DNA of 22,032 bases from the NCBI GenBank assembly GCA_025450475.1, contig JANWHJ010000035.1, positions 1 to 22,032 of the forward strand. Reading direction: 5' to 3'. The notes below the pieces were generated by a model. The model had not been told where the DNA came from. It ran no database searches and was given only the letters and a program-made list of their open reading frames with translations. Both the position numbers and the translations under genes were made by a program. Every line of letters begins with the position of its first letter. Within the stretch, counting starts at the first letter, position 1. Positions 13,613 to 21,827 of this stretch are shown one piece after another. The DNA is from Nitrososphaera sp. (lineage in GTDB: Archaea; Thermoproteota; Nitrososphaeria; Nitrososphaerales; Nitrososphaeraceae).

Positions 13613-14416
13613 TTGGTCGCGAGGAGCATCTGGAAGGGAAGCATCTCTTTCGGACTTGTTAATATTCCAATCAAACTCTATTCTGCAACTGAATCCAAAG
13701 AATTTTCATTCAATCAGCTCTGCGAGAATGGCCACAAGATACAGTACAAGCGATGGTGTCCAGTTGAGGATAGGGAAGTTCAATGGTCCGATATAAAAAA
13801 AGGCTACGAGATCTCAAAAGGCAAGTACGTTTTGCTTGAAAAGGATGAACTCGAAAATGTGAAATTAGGAACCACGAGAACAATCGATATTAAGGAATTC
13901 ATTGAGGCTGGAAGCTTGGATCCTATCTTTGTGGAAAAAAGCTACTATATCGCGCCCGATTCCAAGACTGTCGACAAAGCGTATTCTCTATTCGTCAATG
14001 TTCTCAGAAACACCGGCAAGATAGGGATCGGTAAAGTCGTCCTTCGAGAAAAGGAACACCTAGTGGCCTTGCGCGCATATCAGAGGGGATTCGTGATGCA
14101 CCAGCTCCACTATTTAGATGAGATAAAACCGATCGATGAGATTAAGGAAATTAGTTCAAACGCAACAGCAAGAATAAAGATCGAAGAACAGGAGATCGAG
14201 CTTGGTAAAATGCTTGTTGACAACCTTACCTCAAAGGATCTTGATCTAGGTCAATATTCTGATGCGTACGCGGGCAAACTAAGAGAACTTATCAACGAAA
14301 AAGCGCGAGGCAAGGTTCATGTAATAAAGGAGGAAGACGAAAAACCTGAGACCGGCAAGGATCTGCTTGAGGCACTGAAAGCTAGCGTCAAGCAAAGTAA
14401 ACAAAAGCGTGGCTAG
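13613..14416 (+). CDS. ku: Ku protein, DNA double-strand-break end binding (NHEJ)
   Basis: Prokaryotic Ku forms a homodimeric ring on broken DNA ends and recruits LigD. The 267-residue protein has the typical N-terminus (ARSIWKGSISFGLVNIPIKLY, with WKGSISFGLV most diagnostic), the KGYEISKGKYVLLEKDEL segment at about 62-80, the bridge region AYQRGFVMHQLHYLDEI, and a lysine-rich C-terminus (KASVKQSKQKRG) like the tails that contact DNA. Length is normal. The start is TTG, 27 bp after a good TATA box. It is convergent with ligD: the stop codons overlap in the 4-nt palindrome CTAG. Ku is rare in archaea, so acquisition from bacteria is likely. Confidence 0.96.
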   Translation: MVARSIWKGSISFGLVNIPIKLYSATESKEFSFNQLCENGHKIQYKRWCPVEDREVQWSDIKKGYEISKGKYVLLEKDELENVKLGTTRTIDIKEFIEAGSLDPIFVEKSYYIAPDSKTVDKAYSLFVNVLRNTGKIGIGKVVLREKEHLVALRAYQRGFVMHQLHYLDEIKPIDEIKEISSNATARIKIEEQEIELGKMLVDNLTSKDLDLGQYSDAYAGKLRELINEKARGKVHVIKEEDEKPETGKDLLEALKASVKQSKQKRG

Positions 14417-17052
14417 TCAAGTCTCTCAGTGCGTTTGAGTATCTTGGCCAAGTCCTGTCTCTTGCGCAGAATATCTGACCATGGATCACCATTCTTGTGC
14501 AGAATTTCGGGAACGTTAAGTACCGTGAAATCCGTTGGAAGCAGCCGATCCAGATCATTCCACTTTACCGGCATTGAAACTGTAGCTGAAGCTGTCGGCC
14601 TTGGGGAAAAGACAGATGCAACAGTCTTGCCTTTTGCATTCTGATTATAGTCAAAGAACACTTTGCCCTTCCTTTTTGTAGTGTTCCATTCCATGGAAAC
14701 TCTGTCAGGGTCTTCTCTCCGAAGCATCCTACCTACTATCTCTGCGAAATCCCTTGTTTGCTTGTAGGAATATTTTGGCGCAATTGGAACAAAAATATGA
14801 AGTCCGGTCTTTCCAGAAGTCTTGATGTAGGAATCAATCTTGAATCGATCAAACAAGTCCTTCAGCTGAAATGCGACATCCACCGCGGCTTTGAATCCCT
14901 TCTCATTGTACTCGGGCTCGCCGCCGGTCTTCTCATTTCCTGAATAAATATACGGATCAAGGTCAAATATGATAAAGTCGGGGGTACCTAAACCGCATTT
15001 TAGCTCATCCGATGGTTCAGGATCATTCCCCGCAATGGCGCTCCTTCTGCATGCAGTAAAGTCCAAGACCCTGCTATACCACGGATGCATTTCAATGCAG
15101 CCCAAGCTTGCGAGCCAAAGGAGTGTCTCCTTGTGATTAGAGACAAGGCAATTGATAACATCATTTTTTGGTTCTGAAAATACTTGTACTGTCCTCGCGT
15201 TGGGAGGCATGGATTGGTCCCAGTGTTTATGATAGAATGACTTGCCGTTTATCCCGTCTGGATACCTGCTCAACGAAAGAGGTCGGTTTTCTAAATGAGG
15301 GAGGATATACTGGCTCACTTGGTTGTAATAATCGATAAGGTCCCTTTTCTTTAGCGCCGGGTGGTCGGAATGGGCAGGCCAGTATAGCTTTTGAAGGTTG
15401 GAAAAAGTATATTCCTTCAATCGCGGAGATTTATTCTGCATTACTACCTTTCGAGTTTCTTTCGGCACCTCAATTAGGCATTCCTTCGGCGATTTATCTT
15501 GTCTAAGTCTGACGAAGATAGGCGCTCGCATTATTCGATCTTGCGTCCATCTGTTGAATTTTACCTCGACCACCATCTTTGGTTTTACCCAAACCGGGTC
15601 CCGATTGACATACGGGACAAAGTCAATGGGGCAGCGTGCTGTATTCAATTGATCTAGCTTTCTAAAAATTTCTTGGATCTGCTCGGAAGTGAAACCACTT
15701 CCAGAGTGTCCGATGAACTGAAGCTTGTCATGAATGTACGCCGCAAGAATCAATGACCCGAAATATCCTGCTCTATTGCCTTCTCCTCTGGTGAAGCCAA
15801 TGACTACACAATCCTGAGTCCCCACGCTCTTAATTTTTACCCACAATGGCGATCTAGCGCCTTCTAAATACTTGTTATACTTTTGCTTCCCAACAACGCC
15901 TTCCAACTTCATATTCACGGCATTGTCGAATACTGCTTTGCCCCATTCTTCGATATAGTCTGAAATTCGCATTCTAGCAGATCGCACGTTCAGGATTTTC
16001 GAAAGTACGGCCCTTCTCTCTAAGAATGTTAGTTGCTTCAGATTCCTGCCATCAAGATACAAGATATCAAAGACAAAATAGGTGGATGGTGTACTTTGTG
16101 AGAACGACTCGATGTCCTTCTTTGAGTCCACGTTCATTCTTTTCTGGTGGCGCTGGAAGTCAGGAGCTCCCTCGGAATCTAACACGACAATTTCACCATC
16201 CAATACAACCGAGTTTTCGCATTGAATTGCCGATTTGGCAATAGCCGCAATCTCTGGATATCTATGTGTAATTGTCATACCACTTCTTGCTTGGATTTCA
16301 AGGATGTTTCTTGATTTGTTAACAAAGAGAATTGAGCGTACACCGTCCCATTTGATTTCAAAGACCCAATCCTTGTTGTCAAATGGCTTATCAATTGGCA
16401 CGGCCAGCATCGGCTTGACAGAAGTAGGAAAATCCTCAAGTGATCCCTTTTTGGCTTCCGGATGATCCGCTTGATTTCTTGGTAATATGCGGTTCACCTG
16501 TGAGTTTGTGCGGCCAGTCAGGACTGACTCAGGCATCGTTGTTGTAACATCTTCGGTGGAACAGAATTCATCTTTTGTTTTGATGATAAGCCATTGCTTG
16601 TCTGAATCCTTCAACCTTACAAGATGGAAAGAGCCTCTTAATTTCTTTCCATCAAGAGAGATCTTGATGTTTCCTTTTTGGAATTGCCCTTCTAGGTCTC
16701 CATCAATGCTATAGTTCCCAGTGTCCCAGACGATTACTGTCCCTGCACCATAGCTTCCTTTGGGTATCCTGCCTTCAAAGTGCAGATAGTCGCCCGGGTG
16801 ATCTTCTGTCAATATCGCCAATCTCTTTACTTTTGGATCTAACGTTGGTCCCTTGGGCACGGCCCACGATTTGAGCAGACCCGTCTTGGTTTCCAATCGG
16901 AAATCGAAGTGCAGCCTCGAGGCGTCATGCCTTTGCACTACGAATCTCAGCGATTTGGCTTTCTTGCGTTGTCCCCTATGCGCGTTGGGCTCTGGTGATT
17001 TCGCAAAGTTCCTCTTACGCTTGTACTCATAGAGAGTCATGTTCGGAAACAT
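14413..17052 (-). CDS. ligD: LigD, multifunctional NHEJ DNA ligase (phosphoesterase-ligase-polymerase)
   Basis: One 879-residue chain carries all three LigD activities. The 3'-phosphoesterase domain (about 35-165) shows H42, H48 and D50 in RHDASRLHFDFRLE and H85/H91 in DHPGDYLHFEGRIPKGSYGAG. The ATP-dependent ligase domain (about 205-530) has the adenylated lysine K234 in KWDGVR, LDGEIVV, KLEGVVGK and a C-terminal WVKIKS. The archaeo-eukaryotic primase-like polymerase domain (about 545-870) has the metal-binding pair D697 and D699 in IIFDLDP, H752 in SGKTGLHIF and D801 in VFFDYNQN. All key residues appear intact. The domain order is that of Pseudomonas, not Mycobacterium. ATG 17040 is an alternative start. 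It is convergent with ku. In known archaeal systems these activities are usually on separate proteins, so this looks like a transfer from bacteria. Confidence 0.97.
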   Translation of the reverse strand: MFPNMTLYEYKRKRNFAKSPEPNAHRGQRKKAKSLRFVVQRHDASRLHFDFRLETKTGLLKSWAVPKGPTLDPKVKRLAILTEDHPGDYLHFEGRIPKGSYGAGTVIVWDTGNYSIDGDLEGQFQKGNIKISLDGKKLRGSFHLVRLKDSDKQWLIIKTKDEFCSTEDVTTTMPESVLTGRTNSQVNRILPRNQADHPEAKKGSLEDFPTSVKPMLAVPIDKPFDNKDWVFEIKWDGVRSILFVNKSRNILEIQARSGMTITHRYPEIAAIAKSAIQCENSVVLDGEIVVLDSEGAPDFQRHQKRMNVDSKKDIESFSQSTPSTYFVFDILYLDGRNLKQLTFLERRAVLSKILNVRSARMRISDYIEEWGKAVFDNAVNMKLEGVVGKQKYNKYLEGARSPLWVKIKSVGTQDCVVIGFTRGEGNRAGYFGSLILAAYIHDKLQFIGHSGSGFTSEQIQEIFRKLDQLNTARCPIDFVPYVNRDPVWVKPKMVVEVKFNRWTQDRIMRAPIFVRLRQDKSPKECLIEVPKETRKVVMQNKSPRLKEYTFSNLQKLYWPAHSDHPALKKRDLIDYYNQVSQYILPHLENRPLSLSRYPDGINGKSFYHKHWDQSMPPNARTVQVFSEPKNDVINCLVSNHKETLLWLASLGCIEMHPWYSRVLDFTACRRSAIAGNDPEPSDELKCGLGTPDFIIFDLDPYIYSGNEKTGGEPEYNEKGFKAAVDVAFQLKDLFDRFKIDSYIKTSGKTGLHIFVPIAPKYSYKQTRDFAEIVGRMLRREDPDRVSMEWNTTKRKGKVFFDYNQNAKGKTVASVFSPRPTASATVSMPVKWNDLDRLLPTDFTVLNVPEILHKNGDPWSDILRKRQDLAKILKRTERLD

Positions 17053-17086
17053 ACTTTGTTGGATAGTATAGGAATTAATCAGAGCT

Positions 17087-17107
17087 AGCTTTTGTTAGCT
17101 AAAAGCT
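17087..17107. repeat. Perfect inverted repeat upstream of ligD
   Basis: AGCTTTT (17087-17093) and AAAAGCT (17101-17107) are complementary around a 7-nt centre. The element lies 35-55 bp upstream of the ligD start, just outside the TATA-like sequences at 17065-17079, where a regulator could bind; a terminator for the oppositely oriented region is also possible. Confidence 0.3.
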
Positions 17108-17161
17108 GAAGAATGATCTTCTGACCGGACTTATTTCGCATTGTGAAAGGTAATAGTAGAG

Positions 17162-17245
17162 CGCGGGGAGTGGGATTCGAACCCACGTGTCCTTTCGGAC
17201 ATGGGATTAGCAATCCCACGCCCTACCAGGCTAGGCGACCCCCGC
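17162..17245 (-). tRNA. tRNA-Ser (anticodon GCU), long variable arm
   Basis: The minus strand folds as a class II tRNA: acceptor GCGGGGG/UCCCCGC with discriminator G, anticodon stem UGGGA/UCCCA with loop UUGCUAA (anticodon GCU), a long variable arm UGUCCGAAAGGACAC, and T arm GUGGG-UUCGAAU-CCCAC. The 84-nt length suits tRNA-Ser. CCA is not encoded and there is no intron. Its 3' end faces ligD, the end at which archaeal integrases usually act, but I see no clear duplicate of it elsewhere. Confidence 0.96.
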
Positions 17246-17267
17246 CCGCAAGTGCACTAACTATTTA

Positions 17268-17280
17268 CATTATATTAATT
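17268..17280 (-). promoter_or_regulatory. TATA box of tRNA-Ser
   Basis: The AT-rich block CATTATATTAATT (plus strand, about 17268-17280) is centred about 28 bp upstream of the tRNA 5' end on the minus strand, the standard archaeal position. Confidence 0.5.
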
Positions 17281-17424
17281 AATCATCCAGCCCGCCGGTT
17301 GCTCTTCTGGCACAGACCTTATAGCGACAGCTGTCTGTATACGAGAACGTTTGAGATACCACGCGCACAGTTCGTCACTTGACTCACGACATTTTGCAAA
17401 ATTTGCATACTTGTCCCTAAAAAG

Positions 17425-17434
17425 ATTATATAAT
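17425..17434 (+). promoter_or_regulatory. Palindromic TATA box before an unknown gene
   Basis: ATTATATAAT is centred 28 bp upstream of the TTG start at 17458. It is a perfect palindrome, so strand is defined by the gene; it supports a leaderless TTG start. Confidence 0.55.
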
Positions 17435-17457
17435 CTTCACACATTGCTAGAGCATCT

Positions 17458-17898
17458 TTGAACCTTAAGGAGGCAAATGAAGTCTTTCGACGAGCCATCA
17501 TCAAGGCTTACTTTGAGCCGCAGCTGCTAAAGATGGATTACCACAAATCAAGCACCAAGCACCCACAGATTTCCGATGACGGCTTGACCGTCGAAGACAT
17601 CCTCCACCTTTACTTTGACGTCTTGACAGGCAACGACTATCCTGACGGCGACGAGTGGTTTAGCATAGAATACCTCCTGCCGTACAGTGTCAAGCTGCCT
17701 GACGGGCTCAAGGGCCCGGACTATTTTACCACCCTGATGGTTTCTGAAGGTAAACACCATTGGCGCCACCGCGAGCTGGTTAGGTTCAAGTACGGTAAGT
17801 CCAAAAAGTTGTCCGAGTCACTTGAATTCATTGACAAAAAGTACAAGGAGCTGAGCAAGTCAATACGCGACTCACCGGTCTTCAACCAGCTGAAATGA
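17458..17898 (+). CDS. Unrecognised 146-residue soluble protein
   Basis: The product is hydrophilic, without signal or membrane segments. A central region rich in Asp, Tyr and Trp (DGLTVEDILHLYFDVLTG, then YPDGDEWFSIEYLLPYS) precedes a basic segment with HHWRHRELVRFKYGKSKK, and the C-terminus is helical. I know of no named family. The TTG start is supported by a strong TATA box. It is convergent with the next gene: its TGA stop is directly followed by the TCA complement of the neighbour's stop (TGATCA), leaving no intergenic base. The pairing with tRNA-Ser and ligD nearby says nothing clear about its function. Confidence 0.7.
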   Translation: MNLKEANEVFRRAIIKAYFEPQLLKMDYHKSSTKHPQISDDGLTVEDILHLYFDVLTGNDYPDGDEWFSIEYLLPYSVKLPDGLKGPDYFTTLMVSEGKHHWRHRELVRFKYGKSKKLSESLEFIDKKYKELSKSIRDSPVFNQLK

Positions 17899-18426
17899 TC
17901 ATTTCTCCTTCCATTCGCCGTTCTTGAAAAAATAGTTGGCCCCTTCAGTTTTTGCTAGGGCCGGGCTCCACCGAAAGCCGACCCCGTCGTAAGAGTACCA
18001 GATCTCTTCCGCGCCTGGAGGGACTGTTTTGAGCTGCAAAAGCACAATGTCAACCAAATATTCTATCTTTTCAACGCTCATCTCAAACTGCCTGTCGTCC
18101 TTTGACAACAGCGGGAACACGAGATCGACACCCTCTCTGCCAAAGCCGGCGAACCTGATGAATGCCTTCAAGCCCTTCCTGCCTCGCCTCCTCTTTACGT
18201 CCTTTATCACCCCCTTTATCTTGAACCAGCTTTCCATAGTGAATTTCTGGAAGAAGGACTCGCCGTACCGCGACGGGAAGCCGATTTCGATCATGCTGAC
18301 GAACTGCGGGTCGTCGGGCTGAAGCTGTGTTTCCTCCACCGCAAAGGACCGGGTGAGCGTGTCAAAGATGACTTCGATCTCCCAGGGCGAAATGCCGTAG
18401 TGCTGGAAAACAGCCGTCTCTGGCAC
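17899..18426 (-). CDS. Unrecognised 175-residue soluble protein
   Basis: The GTG start at 18426 gives a mixed alpha/beta protein with a very basic segment in the middle (IKDVKRRRGRKGLKAFIRF) flanked by SWFKIKGVIK and GREGVDLVFPLL. The C-terminus is rich in Trp and aromatic residues (EEIWYSYDGVGFRWSPALA). The basic patch suggests contact with nucleic acid or phosphate, but no known motif is present. AT-rich sequence at about 18441-18457 lies at promoter distance on the minus strand. It follows the tail-anchored gene by 39 nt in the same direction, so they may be cotranscribed. Confidence 0.7.
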   Translation of the reverse strand: MPETAVFQHYGISPWEIEVIFDTLTRSFAVEETQLQPDDPQFVSMIEIGFPSRYGESFFQKFTMESWFKIKGVIKDVKRRRGRKGLKAFIRFAGFGREGVDLVFPLLSKDDRQFEMSVEKIEYLVDIVLLQLKTVPPGAEEIWYSYDGVGFRWSPALAKTEGANYFFKNGEWKEK

Positions 18427-18465
18427 AGCGTGGGATTGAACGAAATAAGAAATAAAGTCTTTGTG

Positions 18466-19017
18466 CTAGAAGGTGCCGACGAACTTTGCCAAGTATACAA
18501 GCGACAGGGTAACGACAGCACCAGCCATGTGCTTCCATGGGATCGGCGGCAGCTTAGGGGCGTTGAGGGTTATCTGGTGGTTGTCGATCACGGTTGAAAT
18601 GTACTGCTTTAGTTTCGCATGCCATATCTTGTACTCTATCTTGTGTTTTTGCAGGATAGATCCGATTTCATAAATAACTGGCGATCGAACGGAGCGGATA
18701 TGCTGTATATATTTCCTAGAGATCTCCACTTCCGCATGGATAGCTATGAGCCCCTTTTGCATTTCCAACAACCTGACATGCATTTCCCAGGGCTTGGCCA
18801 GTCTTTTGGAGAAACCATGGCCTATTTGGGTCGGCTTTCTGTTCTCCATCTTAACCCTCTGGAAGCCCTCTGACATCAGAGCACTAATAATCTCGTCTTT
18901 TTTTATCTTGACCATGAGGCAGAGGTGATCCAGGTCGATCTCTTCCTTGCGGATGAAGTTTTGTAGACCCCTGACTATTCTTATCGTCTTGGGATAAGTG
19001 GTAAGGAATTCAGACAT
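18466..19017 (-). CDS. Tail-anchored membrane protein of unknown function
   Basis: The 183-residue protein has an N-terminal region (about 1-60) with alternating helices resembling a winged-helix or DUF of regulatory type (FIRKEEIDLDHLCLMVKIKKDEIISALMSEGF, named by position 22-53), a central helical region rich in His, Lys and Arg (about 75-140) that may form a coiled coil, and one hydrophobic C-terminal helix at about 165-180 (GAVVTLSLVYLAKFV). It is therefore probably anchored by its tail with the bulk in the cytosol. A TATA-like element (minus strand TTTTAATATG, about 19047-19057) lies about 30-40 bp upstream. No named family recognised. Confidence 0.7.
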   Translation of the reverse strand: MSEFLTTYPKTIRIVRGLQNFIRKEEIDLDHLCLMVKIKKDEIISALMSEGFQRVKMENRKPTQIGHGFSKRLAKPWEMHVRLLEMQKGLIAIHAEVEISRKYIQHIRSVRSPVIYEIGSILQKHKIEYKIWHAKLKQYISTVIDNHQITLNAPKLPPIPWKHMAGAVVTLSLVYLAKFVGTF

Positions 19018-19082
19018 TTAGTTGGTGGTTTTTCTTGGCTGTCAGGCATATTAAAAGTCTATGTATGAATGTCAACTAACAC

Positions 19083-19832
19083 TCATCTCAGGCTACGGAC
19101 ACCTCTCAGGTAGATGTCCTGATCGTGCGGGACCGCCATGTCCTTCCAGGCGAACTTTTCGTCTGACCAAATTACTCTCGCTCCCCTAACTACGGTTGCC
19201 GGGGTAGACTCGTTGCTCTCACCCATCACCGCAACTCCCATAGTCGCTAGGCCGTCGGCAACAGCCTTGAAAGTGACTTTGAGAATATTGCCAAAGAGGT
19301 CGGGTCTACCGCGCAAATCCTCAACCGGCTGGAAGCCGGCACACGCTATCGCGACTCCGGTTGTGCCAATCCGCGTAGGCATAAGGCGGCTGTCTGCCAG
19401 AACTATTCCTACCCTGATACCTAATTCTGATCGGAATTTCTGCTTCAACTCCTCCGCAGTGCCAAAAGGGTTCCGCGGATAAAGGATCGCGTAACCTCTT
19501 GGGACGTTGGATCTATCGATACCGGCATTTGGCGCTATCATACCGTTTCGGATCGCGAGCAAAAAGCCCGGCACTCCCTTGACGATATAGTCAGATTCCC
19601 TCAACACTAGCTCGGCCATCTTGACGTTCATGTGCCATTTGGCTGCAAGCGACCGCGCCTTCTTGCTAGCCCTTATCTTGCCAAGCTCGACAACCGCACC
19701 TTCGCTCATTGATACGAACTTGCTCGACAGGATAATAATATCGTCATTCTTGTAATCGAATCCTCGCAGGCTCTTGAACAGGTCAAACCTTTGCTTCTTT
19801 ACTTCTATAGATATCGGCAGTATTTCGATCAA
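19083..19832 (-). CDS. cofE: Coenzyme F420-0:L-glutamate ligase (CofE)
   Basis: CofE adds gamma-linked glutamates to F420-0 using GTP, completing the deazaflavin cofactor F420 in the cytosol. The 249-residue length is normal for the archaeal single-domain enzyme. Conserved blocks visible are LSSKFVSMSEG near residue 36, the ANAGID-like PNAGIDRSNVPRGYAILYP (about 101-119), and DSRLMPTRIGTTGVAIACAG (about 147-166) with the following GRPDLFGN. These carry the GTP and metal sites of the family. It is divergent from leuC across a short promoter region. No other F420 gene lies in the window. Confidence 0.94.
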   Translation of the reverse strand: MIEILPISIEVKKQRFDLFKSLRGFDYKNDDIIILSSKFVSMSEGAVVELGKIRASKKARSLAAKWHMNVKMAELVLRESDYIVKGVPGFLLAIRNGMIAPNAGIDRSNVPRGYAILYPRNPFGTAEELKQKFRSELGIRVGIVLADSRLMPTRIGTTGVAIACAGFQPVEDLRGRPDLFGNILKVTFKAVADGLATMGVAVMGESNESTPATVVRGARVIWSDEKFAWKDMAVPHDQDIYLRGVRSLR

Positions 19833-19887
19833 GTAGAATGACGTGAAATTGACTCTCTTTTGTTCTTTCTGCCTGCAACTCCAAAGG

Positions 19888-19894
19888 TTTTAAT
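19888..19894 (+). promoter_or_regulatory. TATA-like element of leuCD
   Basis: TTTTAAT is centred about 42 bp upstream of the leuC TTG at 19933, predicting a leader of some 15 nt rather than a leaderless mRNA. Confidence 0.4.
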
Positions 19895-19932
19895 CCGTCA
19901 CTCGAGAAAACTCTCATATCACGTGAACTGTT

Positions 19933-21216
19933 TTGGCAGGAAGTACAATTACTGAAAAGATTCTCGCCCGTGCAGCCGGCAAGCAGAGGCTATATCCCAA
20001 TGACGTCGTGTTCACCAAAGTGGACAAGGTCATGATGCATGACGTTTCGGGTCCCGGGGTTATCAAGGTATTTGGCGAATGGGAGAAAAAGGGTGTAAAG
20101 CTAGAGCGGATCTGGGACCCTGATAGGGTCTGGGTGACAGAGGATCACTTTGTGCCCGCTTCAGACCGGGTTTCGGCGGAGAACGTCAATATGCTTTCCA
20201 ACTTTACCAGGAAATTCGGAATCAACAAACATTTCAAGTACGGGCTCGGCCAGTACGGGATCTGCCACACGCTTTCTCACGAGGAGGCGATGGTGCTCCC
20301 CGGCGAACTGTATGTCGGTGGTGACTCGCACACAAACACCACTGGCGCAATGGGCGCGTTTGCAGCCGGCCTCGGGCATACTGATATAGCGTACGTGCTG
20401 ATGAACGGCGAGATCTGGTTTAAGGTGCCCGAGACGTTGCTCTTCAAGATAGAAGGCAACAAGCCGCCCCACATCATGGCAAAGGACATTATCCTCCAGA
20501 TAATCGGTGACATTGGCACAGACGGCGCAAACTACAAGGCCATGCAATTTTCCGGGACTGCAGTCAAAAATCTGACGATGGAAGAGCGCCTTACGCTGAC
20601 AAACATGACCACAGAAGCTGGTGCTAAGAACGGCATAATAGAGGCGGATGAAACCACGTTTGCCTATTTACGCGAAAGGACCGATGCAAAATACGCGCCA
20701 GTGGTCAGCGACCATGACGCAGAATACTCTGAAGTTTTCACTTATGAAATAGAGAAGCTCGAACCGACAGTCGCCAAACCGTTTTCACCTGGAAACATCA
20801 CTGCTGCTCGGGACCTGCAAACGACCGAGCTTGACAAGGCGTACATTGGCTCGTGTACCGGGGCAAAGCTGGAAGACCTGAGAGAGGCGGCAAAGATACT
20901 GAAGGGGAAGAAGGTCAAGATCAGAACTGAGGTGCTTCCCGCAGCTCAGTCGATCTACATGAAGGCAATTAAGGAGGGGCTGATCACCATCTTTATGGAG
21001 GCTGGTGCAGTTGTCGGTCCACCTACCTGCGGAGCATGCTGCGGCGCCCACATGGGGGTACTAGGCAAGGGTGAAATATGCATAAGCACCACGAACAGGA
21101 ACTTCCCCGGCAGGATGGGCCACATTGAGTCGCAGACTTACCTTGCGTCGCCAATGGTAGTAGCGGCGTCGGCACTGACTGGCAAGATAACAGACCCGAG
21201 GGACGTGACAAATTGA
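19933..21216 (+). CDS. leuC: 3-isopropylmalate dehydratase (aconitase family), large subunit
   Basis: The large subunit carries the catalytic 4Fe-4S cluster that isomerises 2-isopropylmalate to 3-isopropylmalate in leucine synthesis. Cluster ligands C308 (GSCTGAKLEDL), C366 and C369 (GPPTCGACCG) are present, as are the HxxSHE-like CHTLSHEEA and GGDSHTNTTGAMGAFA blocks. The 427-residue length fits the archaeal/thermophilic two-subunit type. Start TTG 19933; the first residues AGSTITEKILARAAGK are typical of the family. Related homoaconitases (2-aminoadipate route to lysine) look nearly identical, so leucine or lysine function, or both, is possible. It overlaps leuD by 4 nt. Confidence 0.92.
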   Translation: MAGSTITEKILARAAGKQRLYPNDVVFTKVDKVMMHDVSGPGVIKVFGEWEKKGVKLERIWDPDRVWVTEDHFVPASDRVSAENVNMLSNFTRKFGINKHFKYGLGQYGICHTLSHEEAMVLPGELYVGGDSHTNTTGAMGAFAAGLGHTDIAYVLMNGEIWFKVPETLLFKIEGNKPPHIMAKDIILQIIGDIGTDGANYKAMQFSGTAVKNLTMEERLTLTNMTTEAGAKNGIIEADETTFAYLRERTDAKYAPVVSDHDAEYSEVFTYEIEKLEPTVAKPFSPGNITAARDLQTTELDKAYIGSCTGAKLEDLREAAKILKGKKVKIRTEVLPAAQSIYMKAIKEGLITIFMEAGAVVGPPTCGACCGAHMGVLGKGEICISTTNRNFPGRMGHIESQTYLASPMVVAASALTGKITDPRDVTN

Positions 21217-21707
21217 TCAGCGCGCTAATGGGTCGCGTCCACAAGTACGACAGGGATAATATCGACACCGACGTGATAATACCCGGGCCTTATCTGAAGA
21301 TACATGATCACAAAGAGCTAGCAAAACACGCGATGGAGGGCATCGACCCGACATTCCCGGAAAAAGTGTCACAGGGTGACTTTCTGGTTACGGGCAGCAA
21401 CTTTGGGTGCGGTTCTAGTAGGGAGCATGCTCCTATAGCACTTGCTCAGGTTGGCATCAAAGCGATAATTGCCCCCTCGTTCGCAAGGATATTCTACAGG
21501 AACGCGGTTGACGGAGGCTACCTGCTCCCTATAGAGATCGATGAGCAGACGGTCAAGAAGATATCCGACAAGGACGAGCTAAAGATCGAGCTTGCACAGA
21601 ACAGAATAATCAACATCACAAAGAACGACCAGTATCCTATCAAGCCATTCCCGGAGCTGATCGCGAAAATCGTCGATGCCGGTGGCCTAATGAACTACAG
21701 GCCCTAG
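21213..21707 (+). CDS. leuD: 3-isopropylmalate dehydratase (aconitase family), small subunit
   Basis: The small subunit completes the swivelling domain and decides substrate specificity. DNIDTDVIIPG (residues 15-25) and GSNFGCGSSREHAP (61-74) are the family signatures. The specificity loop reads YLK (27-29) in GPYLKIHDH; in Methanocaldococcus, YLR marks homoaconitase and YLV marks isopropylmalate isomerase, so a lysine here is ambiguous. The TTG start overlaps the leuC stop by 4 nt, giving translational coupling and 164 residues; ATG 21228 (159 residues) is an alternative. Confidence 0.92.
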   Translation: MISALMGRVHKYDRDNIDTDVIIPGPYLKIHDHKELAKHAMEGIDPTFPEKVSQGDFLVTGSNFGCGSSREHAPIALAQVGIKAIIAPSFARIFYRNAVDGGYLLPIEIDEQTVKKISDKDELKIELAQNRIINITKNDQYPIKPFPELIAKIVDAGGLMNYRP

Positions 21708-21792
21708 CCATTTTCGGGCTATTCCCGTTCCATCCTCCAACTGTTTTTTCACCTCAGCCACTCCGACTTGGCAACCAGCTCACTGCCGCCCG

Positions 21793-21801
21793 CTTAAAAT
21801 G
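21793..21801 (+). promoter_or_regulatory. TATA-like element before the last small gene
   Basis: CTTAAAATG is centred about 31 bp upstream of GTG 21828, giving a short-leader or leaderless transcript. Confidence 0.4.
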
Positions 21802-21827
21802 ATATGTAGAGCGCCTGGAATAGTCTT

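Noticed and set aside
17143..17382. 79-codon plus-strand ORF
   Set aside because: It runs through tRNA-Ser on the opposite strand, and its start is an artefact of the tRNA sequence.
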